DNA from: Rubrimonas sp036735545
GTDB taxonomy: Bacteria > Pseudomonadota > Alphaproteobacteria > Rhodobacterales > Rhodobacteraceae
Assembly (NCBI GenBank): GCA_036735545.1
Contig: DAINOD010000004.1
Location: forward strand, 19,327 to 83,326
DNA: 64,000 nucleotides
Reading direction: 5' to 3'
Below are positions 55,068-63,382 of the stretch, in pieces. The notes under the pieces are model-generated. The model searched no databases. It saw only the letters and a program-made list of their open reading frames with translations, and was not told the origin of the DNA. The position numbers were made by a program, and so were the translations under genes. Positions within the stretch are counted from its first letter, which is position 1. Each line of letters opens with the position of its first letter.

Positions 55068-56123
55068 TCAGCCTCTGGGCAGGAGAAGCGAGGAATCCCC
55101 GTAGGAATAGAAGCGATAGCCGCTCGTGATCGCATGTGCGTAAAGCGCCCGCATCCGCTCGACGCCCATCAGCGCGCAGACGAGCATGAACAGCGTTGAG
55201 CGCGGCAGGTGGAAGTTGGTCATCAACCCGTCCACGGCGCGAAAGACGTGGCCGGGGCGGATGAAGATGTCGGTCTCGCCCGACCATGCCGCGAGCCGAC
55301 CGTCCGGCCCGACGGCCGTCTCCATCAGGCGCAAGGCCGTGGTGCCGACGGCGATCACCCGGCCGCCGTCGGCGCGGGCGGCGTTGATCGCCTTGGCGGC
55401 GTCCGGGTCGATCCGCCCCCACTCCGCGTGCATTTGGTGGGCGTCGAGGGTGTCGGCCTTGACCGGGAGGAAGGTGCCGGCCCCGACATGCAGCGTCAGC
55501 CGCGCGCTCAGCACGCCGCGGGCTGCGAGCGCCTCAAGAAGCGGCGTATCGAAGTGCAGCGCCGCGGTGGGCGCGGCGACCGAACCGTCATGCGCGGCGA
55601 AGACGGTCTGATAGTCGGCGACATCCTGCGCGTCCGGAACCCGTCGCGTGGCGATGTAAGGCGGCAGCGGCGGCGCTCCTTCGGCGGCGATGGCGGCGTC
55701 AAGCGCCGCGCCGGCGCGATCGAAGGCGAGGGTGACGAGCCCGCCCGGCTCCTTGCGCTCGACCTGCGCGCCAAAGGCGCCGAAGGCCAGCATATCGCCC
55801 GGCTGCAGGCGCTTGGCGGGCCGGGCAAGCGCCTCCCAGCGGTCGGGGCACAGGCGTCGGATCAGCGTGGCCTCGACGCGCGCCACGCCCGGCCCGTCCG
55901 GGCTGGGGCGCACGCGCTGACCGCTCAGCCGCGCGGCGATCACGCGCGTGTCGTTGAAGACGAGGATGTCGCCCGGGACTAGCAGCCCGGGCAGATCGGC
56001 CACGCTCGCGTCGGCGCGGGCGTGGCCGCGCGCGACCAGCAGGCGCGCGGCGCTTCGCGGACGCGCGGGCCTCAGCGCGATCAGCGCCTCGGGCAGGTCG
56101 AAGTCGAAGTCCTCGACGCGCAT
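55068..56123 (-). CDS. queA: S-adenosylmethionine:tRNA ribosyltransferase-isomerase
   Basis: QueA adds the epoxycyclopentane ring of queuosine to tRNA. The 351-residue protein has DFDFDLPEALIALRPARPRS at the start, GDILVFNDTRVIAARL, LHVGAGTFLPVKADTLDAHQ and FHLPRSTLFMLVCALMG, all QueA hallmarks. Length fits (340-365). It is followed at once by the MFS gene. The cyclophilin gene lies 49 bp upstream on the same strand. Confidence 0.95.
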   Translation of the reverse strand: MRVEDFDFDLPEALIALRPARPRSAARLLVARGHARADASVADLPGLLVPGDILVFNDTRVIAARLSGQRVRPSPDGPGVARVEATLIRRLCPDRWEALARPAKRLQPGDMLAFGAFGAQVERKEPGGLVTLAFDRAGAALDAAIAAEGAPPLPPYIATRRVPDAQDVADYQTVFAAHDGSVAAPTAALHFDTPLLEALAARGVLSARLTLHVGAGTFLPVKADTLDAHQMHAEWGRIDPDAAKAINAARADGGRVIAVGTTALRLMETAVGPDGRLAAWSGETDIFIRPGHVFRAVDGLMTNFHLPRSTLFMLVCALMGVERMRALYAHAITSGYRFYSYGDSSLLLPRG

Positions 56124-56172
56124 GGCGCACTTTCGAACAGCCGCGGCCGGACCCGACGCCCGCGCCGGGCGC

Positions 56173-56769
56173 TCACGCGTCGGCCGCGACCCGCAGGGTG
56201 ACGATGACGTCCGGGTCGGCCTGCACCATGCCGTTCGGGCCGGAGCCGACCTTCAGGTTGTCGATATGGCTCATGCCAGCGGTCACGCTCCCGAAAACCG
56301 TATACTGCTTGTTCAGGTGCGGGGCAGGTTCGAAACAGATGAAGAACTGGCTGTTGGCGCTGTTGGGCGACTGGCTGCGGGCCATGCCGAGCGTGCCGCG
56401 CCCGAAGGGCTCCGGCGAGAACTCGGCCGGCAAGTCCGGATAGCGCGAGCCGCCGGTCCCGGCGCGGCTGGCGTTGAAGCCGCTCTTGGTCTGGCCATGC
56501 TGCACGTCGCCGGTCTGCGCCATGAAGCCGGGAATGACGCGGTGAAAGGCGACGCCGTCGTAGAGCTTCTCGCGCGTCAGGGTCTTGATCCGCTCGACGT
56601 GCTTCGGTGCGAGGTCGGGACGAAGGGCGATGGTCACCACCCCGGTCTTCAGCGTCATCAGCAGCGTGTTCTCGGGATCGTTTTCCACAGCGGCGGCTTC
56701 CTTGAACGAATGCGTCAGCGGCAGGGGCAGAATGGCCGCCAGAGCGACCGCACGGCGTCGGGTCATCAT
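56173..56769 (-). CDS. Exported cyclophilin-type peptidyl-prolyl isomerase
   Basis: This 198-residue cyclophilin has a basic MMTRRRAVALAAILPLPL leader, so it is probably periplasmic. The isomerase core shows YDGVAFHRVIPGFMAQTGD, MARSQSPNSANSQFFI and LNKQYTVFGSVTAGM, with the catalytic arginine in FHRVI. ATG 56769 was chosen because ggag lies 9 bp upstream; the in-frame ATG at 56784 has no ribosome site. It lies 53 bp after coaD and ahead of queA in one minus-strand run. Confidence 0.88.
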   Translation of the reverse strand: MMTRRRAVALAAILPLPLTHSFKEAAAVENDPENTLLMTLKTGVVTIALRPDLAPKHVERIKTLTREKLYDGVAFHRVIPGFMAQTGDVQHGQTKSGFNASRAGTGGSRYPDLPAEFSPEPFGRGTLGMARSQSPNSANSQFFICFEPAPHLNKQYTVFGSVTAGMSHIDNLKVGSGPNGMVQADPDVIVTLRVAADA

Positions 56770-56822
56770 CGCGGGCTTCTCCATATAGGCGCATGGCGGG
56801 TAGCCCGGATGCGCCGGGCTGG

Positions 56823-57320
56823 TCAACCGAGCATGCGGAACTTTTCCCTCAGCCGGTCGGCGACGGACGGCGTGACGAACTTCGAGACGTCGCCGCCGAG
56901 GCGCGCGATCTCCTTGACCAGCTTGGATGCGATGGCCTGGTGATTGGCCTCGGCCATCAGGAAGACGGTCTCGATCTCGTCGTTGAGAGCGCGATTCATT
57001 CCGACCATCTGGAACTCGTACTCGAAGTCGGAGACGGCGCGTAAACCCCGGACGATGACGCTGGCGCCGACGTCCTCGGCGAAGTGCATCAGCAGGTTCT
57101 CGAAGGGCCTGACCTCGATGTCGGCCCCGTGGCGCCGCAACGGGCCGAGTTCAGCCTCCAGCATGTCCACCCGCTCCTCCAGTCGAAACAGCGGGCCCTT
57201 GTCGCGATTGATGGCGACGCCGATGACCAGCCGGTCGACGAGCTTGGTCGCGCGCCGGATGACGTCCGAGTGACCGAGCGTCACCGGATCGAAGGTCCCT
57301 GGATACAGTCCGATGCGCAC
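56823..57320 (-). CDS. coaD: Phosphopantetheine adenylyltransferase
   Basis: CoaD makes dephospho-CoA. The 165-residue protein begins GLYPGTFDPVTLGHSDVIRR, with the T/HxGH-type nucleotidyltransferase motif, and ends with VIVRGLRAVSDFEYEFQM and VSKFVTPSV, all hallmarks of CoaD. The start is GTG at 57320, preceded by a strong ggagggg site; the longer frame upstream is Arg-rich and not protein-like. Confidence 0.95.
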   Translation of the reverse strand: MRIGLYPGTFDPVTLGHSDVIRRATKLVDRLVIGVAINRDKGPLFRLEERVDMLEAELGPLRRHGADIEVRPFENLLMHFAEDVGASVIVRGLRAVSDFEYEFQMVGMNRALNDEIETVFLMAEANHQAIASKLVKEIARLGGDVSKFVTPSVADRLREKFRMLG

Positions 57321-57521
57321 GCACCCCTCCCACGCCGGTTGGCGCTCGCGACGCAACCCGTTTGCCGCGCTACGGTCAAGGGGCGCGCGGCGATTGAGCC
57401 GCGGCCCCGGATCGCTCAAGGAGTGCGCGTCGCCGAGGCCAGGACCTCCGCGACGTCCAAGTCGCGGCCGCGACATGCTTCGGGCATGCGGCGAGCCGGC
57501 GCGCCAGGACCGCCGCCGGCT
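57321..57521. other. 201-bp spacer, nothing recognised
   Basis: The spacer lies between the BadF-type kinase stop and the coaD start on the minus strand. It probably holds the coaD promoter. I see no gene, clear terminator or repeat in it. Confidence 0.4.
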
Positions 57522-58439
57522 TCAGGCTGGTGTTGTGGCTGCGTGGCGCGCGGGAGACCCGACACCCGGACCCTCGGTCGGGAGGGCCTCGGCGAGGCCG
57601 CGGTCGAGGGCGAGGAAGGCTCCGTCGATGGCGTCGAGCGCCGGGGAGGTCAAGCCGGCCGGCGCATCGGCGCGGGCCGCCAGACGGACGCCGACCGAGC
57701 CGGCTGCGGCGATGCGAACGGCGCCGCGGCCGCGCGCAATGTCCGCCAGACGGCGCAGCGCCGCCACCGCTTCGGCAAGGATCGTCTCCGCGTCAGGATC
57801 GCCCGTCTCGGCGGCGGCGAAGACGAGGGGCGCCAGAGAAGCCAGATCGCCGGGCGCCGCGCCTCTTGCCCAATCGACAAGCGCCGATGGCGCCGCCCCA
57901 AATCGGCGCGAGATCGCAAGCGTCAGTGAACCGGGGGACACATCGCCGTCATGGACCCGTAGCGCCGTCCGCAGCGCAAGCCGCCCGATGTGGGCCCCGG
58001 AACCCAGGTCGTCGATCGCGAGACCCCAGCCGCCGAAGTAGTGCGGACATCCGTCGCGCAGGACACACCCTGCGGCGCCGGTGCCGAGAACGATCACGGC
58101 TCCATCCTCGCCGCCATGCGCGCCGAGCGCCGCTGCGCAGACGTCGGACAGCACACGCAAGCCGGCGAATGACTGCGCCGCATCCGCCAACGTCCGCCTG
58201 CCGCGCGGCGTATCGCCCGCGGCCGCGACCACGACCGTCGCTTCCGAGGGGTCGACGCCAGCGGCGCGCGCGACGGCGCGGGCCGCATCGGCGATGGCCG
58301 CCGCCGCCGGGGCCCCGAGAAGGAGATTTCCGGGCTGTCGGCTGCGAAGAGTATCGGTCGCGCCGCGTAGCCGTGCGCGCACGCCGCTGCCGCCTGCGTC
58401 CACGCCGATCACATGGCGCAAGCGATCGTCGGCGGTCAT
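57522..58439 (-). CDS. BadF/BadG-type kinase, probably N-acetylglucosamine or glucosamine kinase
   Basis: This 305-residue ASKHA-fold kinase shows the phosphate-1 motif VIGVDAGGSGVRARL near the start, VIVLGTGAAGCVL as phosphate-2, and GGWGLAIDDLGSGAHIGR as the substrate motif of the BadF/BadG/GlcNAc-kinase family. It would phosphorylate an amino sugar, for example from peptidoglycan recycling. The ATG overlaps the parB stop by 4 bp, so it is translated with the partition genes, an unusual arrangement. Confidence 0.8.
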   Translation of the reverse strand: MTADDRLRHVIGVDAGGSGVRARLRGATDTLRSRQPGNLLLGAPAAAAIADAARAVARAAGVDPSEATVVVAAAGDTPRGRRTLADAAQSFAGLRVLSDVCAAALGAHGGEDGAVIVLGTGAAGCVLRDGCPHYFGGWGLAIDDLGSGAHIGRLALRTALRVHDGDVSPGSLTLAISRRFGAAPSALVDWARGAAPGDLASLAPLVFAAAETGDPDAETILAEAVAALRRLADIARGRGAVRIAAAGSVGVRLAARADAPAGLTSPALDAIDGAFLALDRGLAEALPTEGPGVGSPARHAATTPA

Positions 58440-59296
58440 CGCGTGAGGAGGCGGCACAAGGTGTCGAGACCGTCGAGGTCGCGATAGGCGATCCGAAGCT
58501 CGCCCCCCTGGGCACCACCCTGACGAACCGTGACCTTGAGCCCGAGCGCCGCGCTCAGGTCAGCTTCCAGCGCGCGGGTATCGGGATCGACCCGCTCAGG
58601 CGCGGTGAGTTTTTCGTCGCCGCGGCCGCCCTCCCCTTTCACGAGACGCTCGGTCTCGCGTACGGAAAGGCTGCGCGCCACGACCACCTGCGCAAGCGCC
58701 CGGGGGTCGCGCGCGCCGACGAGCGTTCGCGCATGGCCGGCGGAGAGCGCGCCCTCGCGGGCCAGCGCCTGCACCGATTCCGGCAATGTCAGCAGGCGCA
58801 AGGCGTTGGCGATGTAGCTCCGGCTCTTTCCCATGCCGGCCGCGAGGCGCTCCTGGGTATGTCCGAACCGCTCGATCAGCTGGGCGTAACCCGCCGCCTC
58901 CTCGATGGGGTTCAGATCGGCCCGCTGGACGTTCTCCAGAATGCCGAGCTCGAGCACCTCTGCGTCATCCAGATGCCTGACGACGATGGGCACTTCATGC
59001 ACGCCGGCGCGCTGGGCGGCGCGCCAGCGCCTTTCGCCCGCGACAATCTGCCAGGCGCCGGTCTCGCGGGGATCGGGGCGGACGATCAGCGGCTGCACGA
59101 CACCCTTCTCGCGGATCGAGAGGGCGAGCGCGTCCAGCTCTGACTCGTCGAAGCGCTTGCGCGGCTGATCGGGGTTCGGTCGGATGCGGTCGATCGCCGC
59201 AGTGCTGTCCGGCGCCGGCGGCGTCTCGGGTCGCACGTCTTCGATCAGGGCGGCCAGACCGCGTCCCAGGCTCTTGCGGCGTACGGGTTCGCTCAT
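58436..59296 (-). CDS. parB: Chromosome-partitioning protein ParB
   Basis: ParB binds parS and, with ParA, segregates the origin region. The 286-residue protein has a basic N-terminus (RRKSLGRGLAALIED), IRPNPDQPRKRFDESELDAL, the CTP-binding GERRWRAAQRAG and ENVQRADLNPIEEA, the helix-turn-helix region with GMGKSRSYIANALRLL, and a C-terminal dimer domain. The ATG at 59296 follows gggag. Two parS-like sites lie in rsmG and at the mnmG start upstream. Confidence 0.96.
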   Translation of the reverse strand: MSEPVRRKSLGRGLAALIEDVRPETPPAPDSTAAIDRIRPNPDQPRKRFDESELDALALSIREKGVVQPLIVRPDPRETGAWQIVAGERRWRAAQRAGVHEVPIVVRHLDDAEVLELGILENVQRADLNPIEEAAGYAQLIERFGHTQERLAAGMGKSRSYIANALRLLTLPESVQALAREGALSAGHARTLVGARDPRALAQVVVARSLSVRETERLVKGEGGRGDEKLTAPERVDPDTRALEADLSAALGLKVTVRQGGAQGGELRIAYRDLDGLDTLCRLLTR

Positions 59297-59324
59297 CGTC
59301 TTTGCTCCCTTGGACGCCCTGTAA

Positions 59325-60134
59325 TCACGCTGCCGCTCTCGGGTCGGTGTCGCGGCGCAGCATTTCACCCGCGAGGCGGAGGTAAGCCTGGCTGCCGGCG
59401 CAACCATGGTCGTAGATGATCGCGGGCAAGGCGTGTGATGGCGCCTCCGACAGCCGCACATTGCGCGGCACAACGGTCTGATAGACGAGGTCGCCAAGCG
59501 TCGCGCGCACGTCATCGGCGACCTGAGCCGAGAGATTGTTACGCTTGTCGAACATCGTCAGGATCACACCGTCAATCGTAAGTCTTTGATTTAAAGACTT
59601 TTTGACCATCTCTACCGTCTTCAGCAACTGCGACAGCCCCTCGAGCGCGAAGAACTCGCACTGCAGAGGGACCAAGACGGCGTCGGCTGCGGCCATGGCG
59701 TTGAGCGTGAGCAGGTTCAGTGCTGGCGGGCAATCGATGAGAATATGGCGGAATGGGAAAGACTGATCGTGCAGCGCGGTTCTCAACCGATGCGCGCGAT
59801 CCGGCGCGTCCACCAACTCGATGTCGAAGCCGCTCAACTCGACCGAACCGGGCAGAACGGAGAGTCGCGGCACAACGGTTGGCACGATCGCCTCGGCCAC
59901 CGTCGCAGCGCCAGTCAGCACGTCGTAGCTGGTCCGCCGCCGCTGCCGGGGACCGATGCCCAAGCCCGTCGATGCATTGCCCTGTGGGTCCAGATCGATC
60001 AGCAGGACGTCTCGGCCGATCGCCGCCAGCGCCGTGCCAAGATTGATCGCCGTCGTCGTCTTGCCTACGCCGCCCTTCTGATTCGCAATCGCGAGCGTCC
60101 GGCACGGGCCGCTTGCCTCGTCATTGTGCTGCAC
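59325..60134 (-). CDS. parA: Chromosome-partitioning ATPase ParA
   Basis: This 269-residue Walker-type ATPase has the deviant Walker A IANQKGGVGKTTTAINLGT, VLLIDLDPQGNAST and the switch region HILIDCPPALNLLTLNA. MFDKRNNLSAQVADDVR is typical of chromosomal ParA/Soj. The start is GTG at 60134, 14 bp inside the end of rsmG. A 19-bp perfect inverted repeat rich in A/T lies within the gene at 59581-59599. parB starts 28 bp after the stop. Confidence 0.95.
   Translation of the reverse strand: MQHNDEASGPCRTLAIANQKGGVGKTTTAINLGTALAAIGRDVLLIDLDPQGNASTGLGIGPRQRRRTSYDVLTGAATVAEAIVPTVVPRLSVLPGSVELSGFDIELVDAPDRAHRLRTALHDQSFPFRHILIDCPPALNLLTLNAMAAADAVLVPLQCEFFALEGLSQLLKTVEMVKKSLNQRLTIDGVILTMFDKRNNLSAQVADDVRATLGDLVYQTVVPRNVRLSEAPSHALPAIIYDHGCAGSQAYLRLAGEMLRRDTDPRAAA
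59581..59603 (+). repeat. Terminator-like hairpin inside parA, antisense orientation
   Basis: A perfect 7-bp stem (59581-59587 with 59593-59599) with a 5-base loop is followed by a run of five T (59599-59603) on the plus strand. It is the most AT-rich spot in the gene and uses the rare TTA codon on the sense strand. In plus orientation it looks like a weak intrinsic terminator. Confidence 0.4.
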
Positions 60135-60756
60135 GCCGCAACTCCGATACCGCGAGGATGGCGCCGGACGGATCCGTCAGGCTCTGGATCGTCGCGCAGG
60201 CACTATGCCAATGCCGGGATGCTTCGGTCAATTCGCGTGCGGCTTCCGGCCCCTTGAGCAGCAACGCCACGCCGTCTTGAGCGAGCCATGGCGCCAGGAG
60301 AGTGAAGAGACGGGGGAGCGGCGCGAGCGCTCGCGCTGACACGATCGGGAATGGGTCGGGAGAATGCGCTTCTATCCGTTCGCAGCGGATATCCACGTCA
60401 ACGCCCATCACGCGCGCGGCCTCCGCCATGAAGACGCATTTTCGCTCGTCGCTCTCGACAAGCGTCATCTTCAACTGGGGTCGTTGCTCCACGGCCACCG
60501 CCGCCACAACAAGACCGGGAAGCCCCGCGCCCGAACCAAGATCGGCCCAACGCTGCGCCTCGATCGGCGCGATGCGGAGAAGTTGAGCACTATCAAGCAC
60601 ATGACGCGACCAGACGACCGGCAAAGTCGTCCGGGCGACAAGGTTTATTGCGCGGGACCATTTTTCCAGTAACAGCACATACTGATCGAGCCGCGAAAGC
60701 GTTTCACGTGAAACACCCGTGACCGTCGCGAAGCGCGCCCTGTCCTGCGCGCTCAC
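60121..60756 (-). CDS. rsmG: 16S rRNA m7G527 methyltransferase RsmG (GidB)
   Basis: RsmG methylates G527 of 16S rRNA. The 211-residue protein has WADLGSGAGLPGLVVA as the SAM loop, LVESDERKCVFMAEAARV as motif II, and VSARALAPLPRLFTL as motif IV. The start is GTG, overlapping the mnmG stop by 4 bp (GTGA). Residues VSRETLS near the N-terminus are encoded by a parS-like site. It overlaps parA by 14 bp. Confidence 0.93.
   Translation of the reverse strand: MSAQDRARFATVTGVSRETLSRLDQYVLLLEKWSRAINLVARTTLPVVWSRHVLDSAQLLRIAPIEAQRWADLGSGAGLPGLVVAAVAVEQRPQLKMTLVESDERKCVFMAEAARVMGVDVDIRCERIEAHSPDPFPIVSARALAPLPRLFTLLAPWLAQDGVALLLKGPEAARELTEASRHWHSACATIQSLTDPSGAILAVSELRRAAQ
60700..60715. promoter_or_regulatory. 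parS-like site in rsmG
   Basis: CGTTTCACGTGAAACA matches the parS consensus TGTTTCACGTGAAACA at 15 of 16 positions. It lies in the 5' part of rsmG, where it encodes VSRET. This is the expected place for a centromere site bound by the nearby ParB. Confidence 0.85.
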
Positions 60757-62615
60757 CTTTGCCCTGCCGAGAGGCGCTGCGCGTGCCCGGCGATCAACAC
60801 CAATGCGGCCGGCGTGACGCCCTCGATCCGGGCGGCCTGTCCGAGATTAGCCGGCCTCAGCCGCGAAAGCTTCTCGCGCAACTCCGAGGAGAGGCCCGGC
60901 ATGGAGCCGTAGTCGAGCACGACGGGCAACGGCACCGCTTCGCTCCTGGCGAGCAACGAGATATCGCGCCGCTCCCGCTCGAGATAAGCCGAGTACACAG
61001 CCTCCGCGTGCAACGTCCGCCGCTCGTGACCGCCGAGCGCACGCACGAACGGGACCGTTCCCGCGAGCGTTTCCCATGCCGCTTCGGCATGCGCGATCAG
61101 GTCCAGCCCATTCCGCGCCGATCCGTCGGCTGCCGTACGCCAGCCGTGGCGCTCGGCATCTTCTTGCGACAGGCGGTATCTGGTCAGAGCAGACCTTGCC
61201 TTGGCCATGCGCTCCTGTCGCTGGGCGAAGATGCGCGCACGGCGCGCCGAGGCCAGCCCGAGCTCGATGGCGCGGGGCGTCAGGCGCTGGTCGGCATTGT
61301 CGGTACGCAACGAAAGGCGATGTTCAGCTCGTGAGGTGAACATGCGGTAAGGCTCGGAAACGCCTTGGGTGATCAGGTCGTCGATCATCACGCCGATGAC
61401 CGCTGTCTGACGGTCCAGAACAATGGGCCGTTCGCCCAGGGCCGTCAACGCAGCATTGACGCCGGCGACTACGCCCTGGGCCGCCGCCTCCTCATAGCCC
61501 GTCGTACCGTTCACCTGGCCCGCGAAGTACAAGCCGGGAATGTCCTTGACACTCAGCCGCGCGTCGAGAGAGCGCGGATCAAGGTAGTCATATTCGATCG
61601 CATAGCCGGGCCGAACGATCTCGGCGCGTTCAAGTCCGCGGATCGACTGCACATAGGCGAGTTGAACTTCCGCCGGCAAGGATGTCGAGATCCCGTTCGG
61701 ATACACCAGCGGATCAGCACGTCCTTCCGGCTCTAGGAATATCCGATGGCTTTCCTTTGTCGAAAACCGGGTGACCTTGTCTTCGATCGAGGGGCAGTAT
61801 CGGGGCCCTGCGCCGGAGATGTTGCCGCCAAAGAGAGCCGAGCGTTTGAGGTTCGCCCGGATGATGTCGTGGGTCCGGGCATTGGTCTCCGTGAGCGCGC
61901 AGTCGACAGTGTTGCGCAGTCTCGGACGCCCCATGAACGACAGGGGTGTCGGATCCGGATCGCTCGGTTGAGCGTCGAGGACGCTCCAGTTGATCGACTG
62001 CCTATGCAGTCGTGGTGGTGTGCCGGTCTTCAGTCGTCCCAACGGCAGCCCGAGGCTGCGCAACCGTGTAGCCAGGGCGGTCGCGGCTGGATCGCCCATA
62101 CGCCCACCGGTCGATGCGCACTGGCCGATATGGACAACCCCACCGAGAAACGTGCCCGCTGTCACGATGACAGATGCGCACGGGATCCGATCACCGTTTG
62201 CAAGGATGACGCCGCGCACCACACTGCCATCAAGCCAGATATCGTCGACAGCAGTCTCGATGATCGTGACATGGTGAAGGCTCCGGGCCACCGCCTGCGA
62301 CGCGGCTCGGTAAAGACACCTATCCGCTTGCACCCGTGTGCCGCGCGTTGCAGGCCCCTTGGTCCTGTTCAACATCCTGTAATGGATGGCGGCCACGTCA
62401 CCGAGGCGGCCCATCAAGCCTCCCAGCGCGTCAATCTCGCTGACAAGATGGCTTTTGCCGAGACCGCCGATAGCCGGATTGCAGGATAACTCACCGATTC
62501 GGTCAGCCCGATGGGTGAACAGCAGCACGGCGGCTCCGGCGGCCGCGGCGGCGCGAGCAGCCTCAAGGCCTGCGTGACCGGCGCCGATCACGCCAACTGT
62601 TGGCCGATGTTTCAC
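60753..62615 (-). CDS. mnmG: tRNA uridine-5-carboxymethylaminomethyl modification enzyme MnmG (GidA)
   Basis: MnmG with MnmE modifies U34 of certain tRNAs. The 620-residue protein has the FAD motif VIGAGHAGLEAARAAA, CNPAIGGLGKSHLVSEIDAL, GTGTPPRLH-like KTGTPPRLHRQSI, PGLYFAGQVNGTTGYEEAA and RMFTSRAEHRLSLR. In many relatives it begins MFHVKH; here the codon before Phe is CCG, so the likely start is the GTG at 62615, which lies inside a parS-like site. It is 13 bp after the mnmE stop. The longer frame through the N-gap is an artefact. Confidence 0.92.
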   Translation of the reverse strand: MKHRPTVGVIGAGHAGLEAARAAAAAGAAVLLFTHRADRIGELSCNPAIGGLGKSHLVSEIDALGGLMGRLGDVAAIHYRMLNRTKGPATRGTRVQADRCLYRAASQAVARSLHHVTIIETAVDDIWLDGSVVRGVILANGDRIPCASVIVTAGTFLGGVVHIGQCASTGGRMGDPAATALATRLRSLGLPLGRLKTGTPPRLHRQSINWSVLDAQPSDPDPTPLSFMGRPRLRNTVDCALTETNARTHDIIRANLKRSALFGGNISGAGPRYCPSIEDKVTRFSTKESHRIFLEPEGRADPLVYPNGISTSLPAEVQLAYVQSIRGLERAEIVRPGYAIEYDYLDPRSLDARLSVKDIPGLYFAGQVNGTTGYEEAAAQGVVAGVNAALTALGERPIVLDRQTAVIGVMIDDLITQGVSEPYRMFTSRAEHRLSLRTDNADQRLTPRAIELGLASARRARIFAQRQERMAKARSALTRYRLSQEDAERHGWRTAADGSARNGLDLIAHAEAAWETLAGTVPFVRALGGHERRTLHAEAVYSAYLERERRDISLLARSEAVPLPVVLDYGSMPGLSSELREKLSRLRPANLGQAARIEGVTPAALVLIAGHAQRLSAGQR

Positions 62616-62623
62616 GTGAAACG
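62608..62623. promoter_or_regulatory. parS-like site over the mnmG start codon
   Basis: TGTTTCACGTGAAACG matches the parS consensus at 15 of 16 positions and covers the probable GTG start of mnmG (62615-62613). It is 1.9 kb from the second site in rsmG. Confidence 0.85.
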
Positions 62624-62628
62624 GTCTC

Positions 62629-63371
62629 TCACTTGCCGATGCAGAAACGCCCGAAGATGTCCGCCAACACATCTTCCGAGTCAATCTTGCCGATGATCGA
62701 CTCCANNNNNNNNNNNNNNNNNNNNNNNNNNNNNNNNNNNNNNNNNNNNNNNNNNNNNNNNNNNNNNNNNNNNNNNNNNNNNNNNNNNNNNNNNNNNNNN
62801 NNNNNAGCAGGGAGTGCGCGCCTTGCACGAGTGTCTCGGGCAAATCCTCGTCCGTGAAATCTATTGTGGCTTCAATAGCCGCCCATGCCTCGGTCAATAA
62901 CGCCCGCCATCGCATGACTTGCGCATGCCCATCGCCGACAACCAACCGAAGCGCTTGTCGTCGCTGGGCCTCCGTCTCGGCTGCGACAAGATCAGCGACG
63001 CCCTCCAGCTGCGATAGGTCCATCTTTCCGGCCGCCAACGCGCGCCGGGAAAACTCGCCGGGTTGCGCTACGCGAAGACCCAATCCCGCCAAAGCCGACA
63101 GCACTGCACTCACAACGGCGCGCCCACCATGCAGATGGAGTTCTGCATAACGCTCACCAGTCGCGCTCCTCCCGTCTGGAAAGCAAACGACCAACGCTTG
63201 GTCCAGGACTTGACCGTTAGACGCGATGTTACGAAGACGCATCTTCCGGTCGGCGACAGCGGGTCGCACTGTCAACGTGCCGATCGTATCGTGTGCCGCT
63301 GGCCCCGAGATCCGGACGACCGCAATGGCTCCCAACCCGGGAGCCGTCGCTAGGGCATAGATCGTATCCAA
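62629..63371 (-). CDS. mnmE: tRNA modification GTPase MnmE, centre missing in assembly gap
   Basis: The N-terminal 188 residues are present, with the TTG start at 63371 giving MDTIYALATAPGLGAIAVVR, the folate-binding domain motifs ELHLHGGRAVVSAVL and AQPGEFSRRALAAGKMDLSQ. The last 25 residues, ending DVLADIFGRFCIGK, are also present. Between them lies a 100-N gap. Family proteins have about 430-450 residues, so about 220 residues, including the whole G domain, are missing. The frame differs on the two sides, which only shows that the N number is arbitrary. The gene is probably intact in the organism. Confidence 0.9.
62706..62805. other. 100-N assembly gap hiding about 0.65-0.75 kb of mnmE
   Basis: Unlike the first gap, the flanks share no sequence. 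The missing part of MnmE implies a true gap of several hundred bases, so 100 is a placeholder. Confidence 0.85.
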
Positions 63372-63382
63372 GTCCGCTGTGA

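Noticed and set aside
60753..63371. A single fused MnmE-MnmG protein
   Set aside because: The fusion exists only because the 100 N are read as codons. The real mnmE stop lies at 62629-62631 in another frame.
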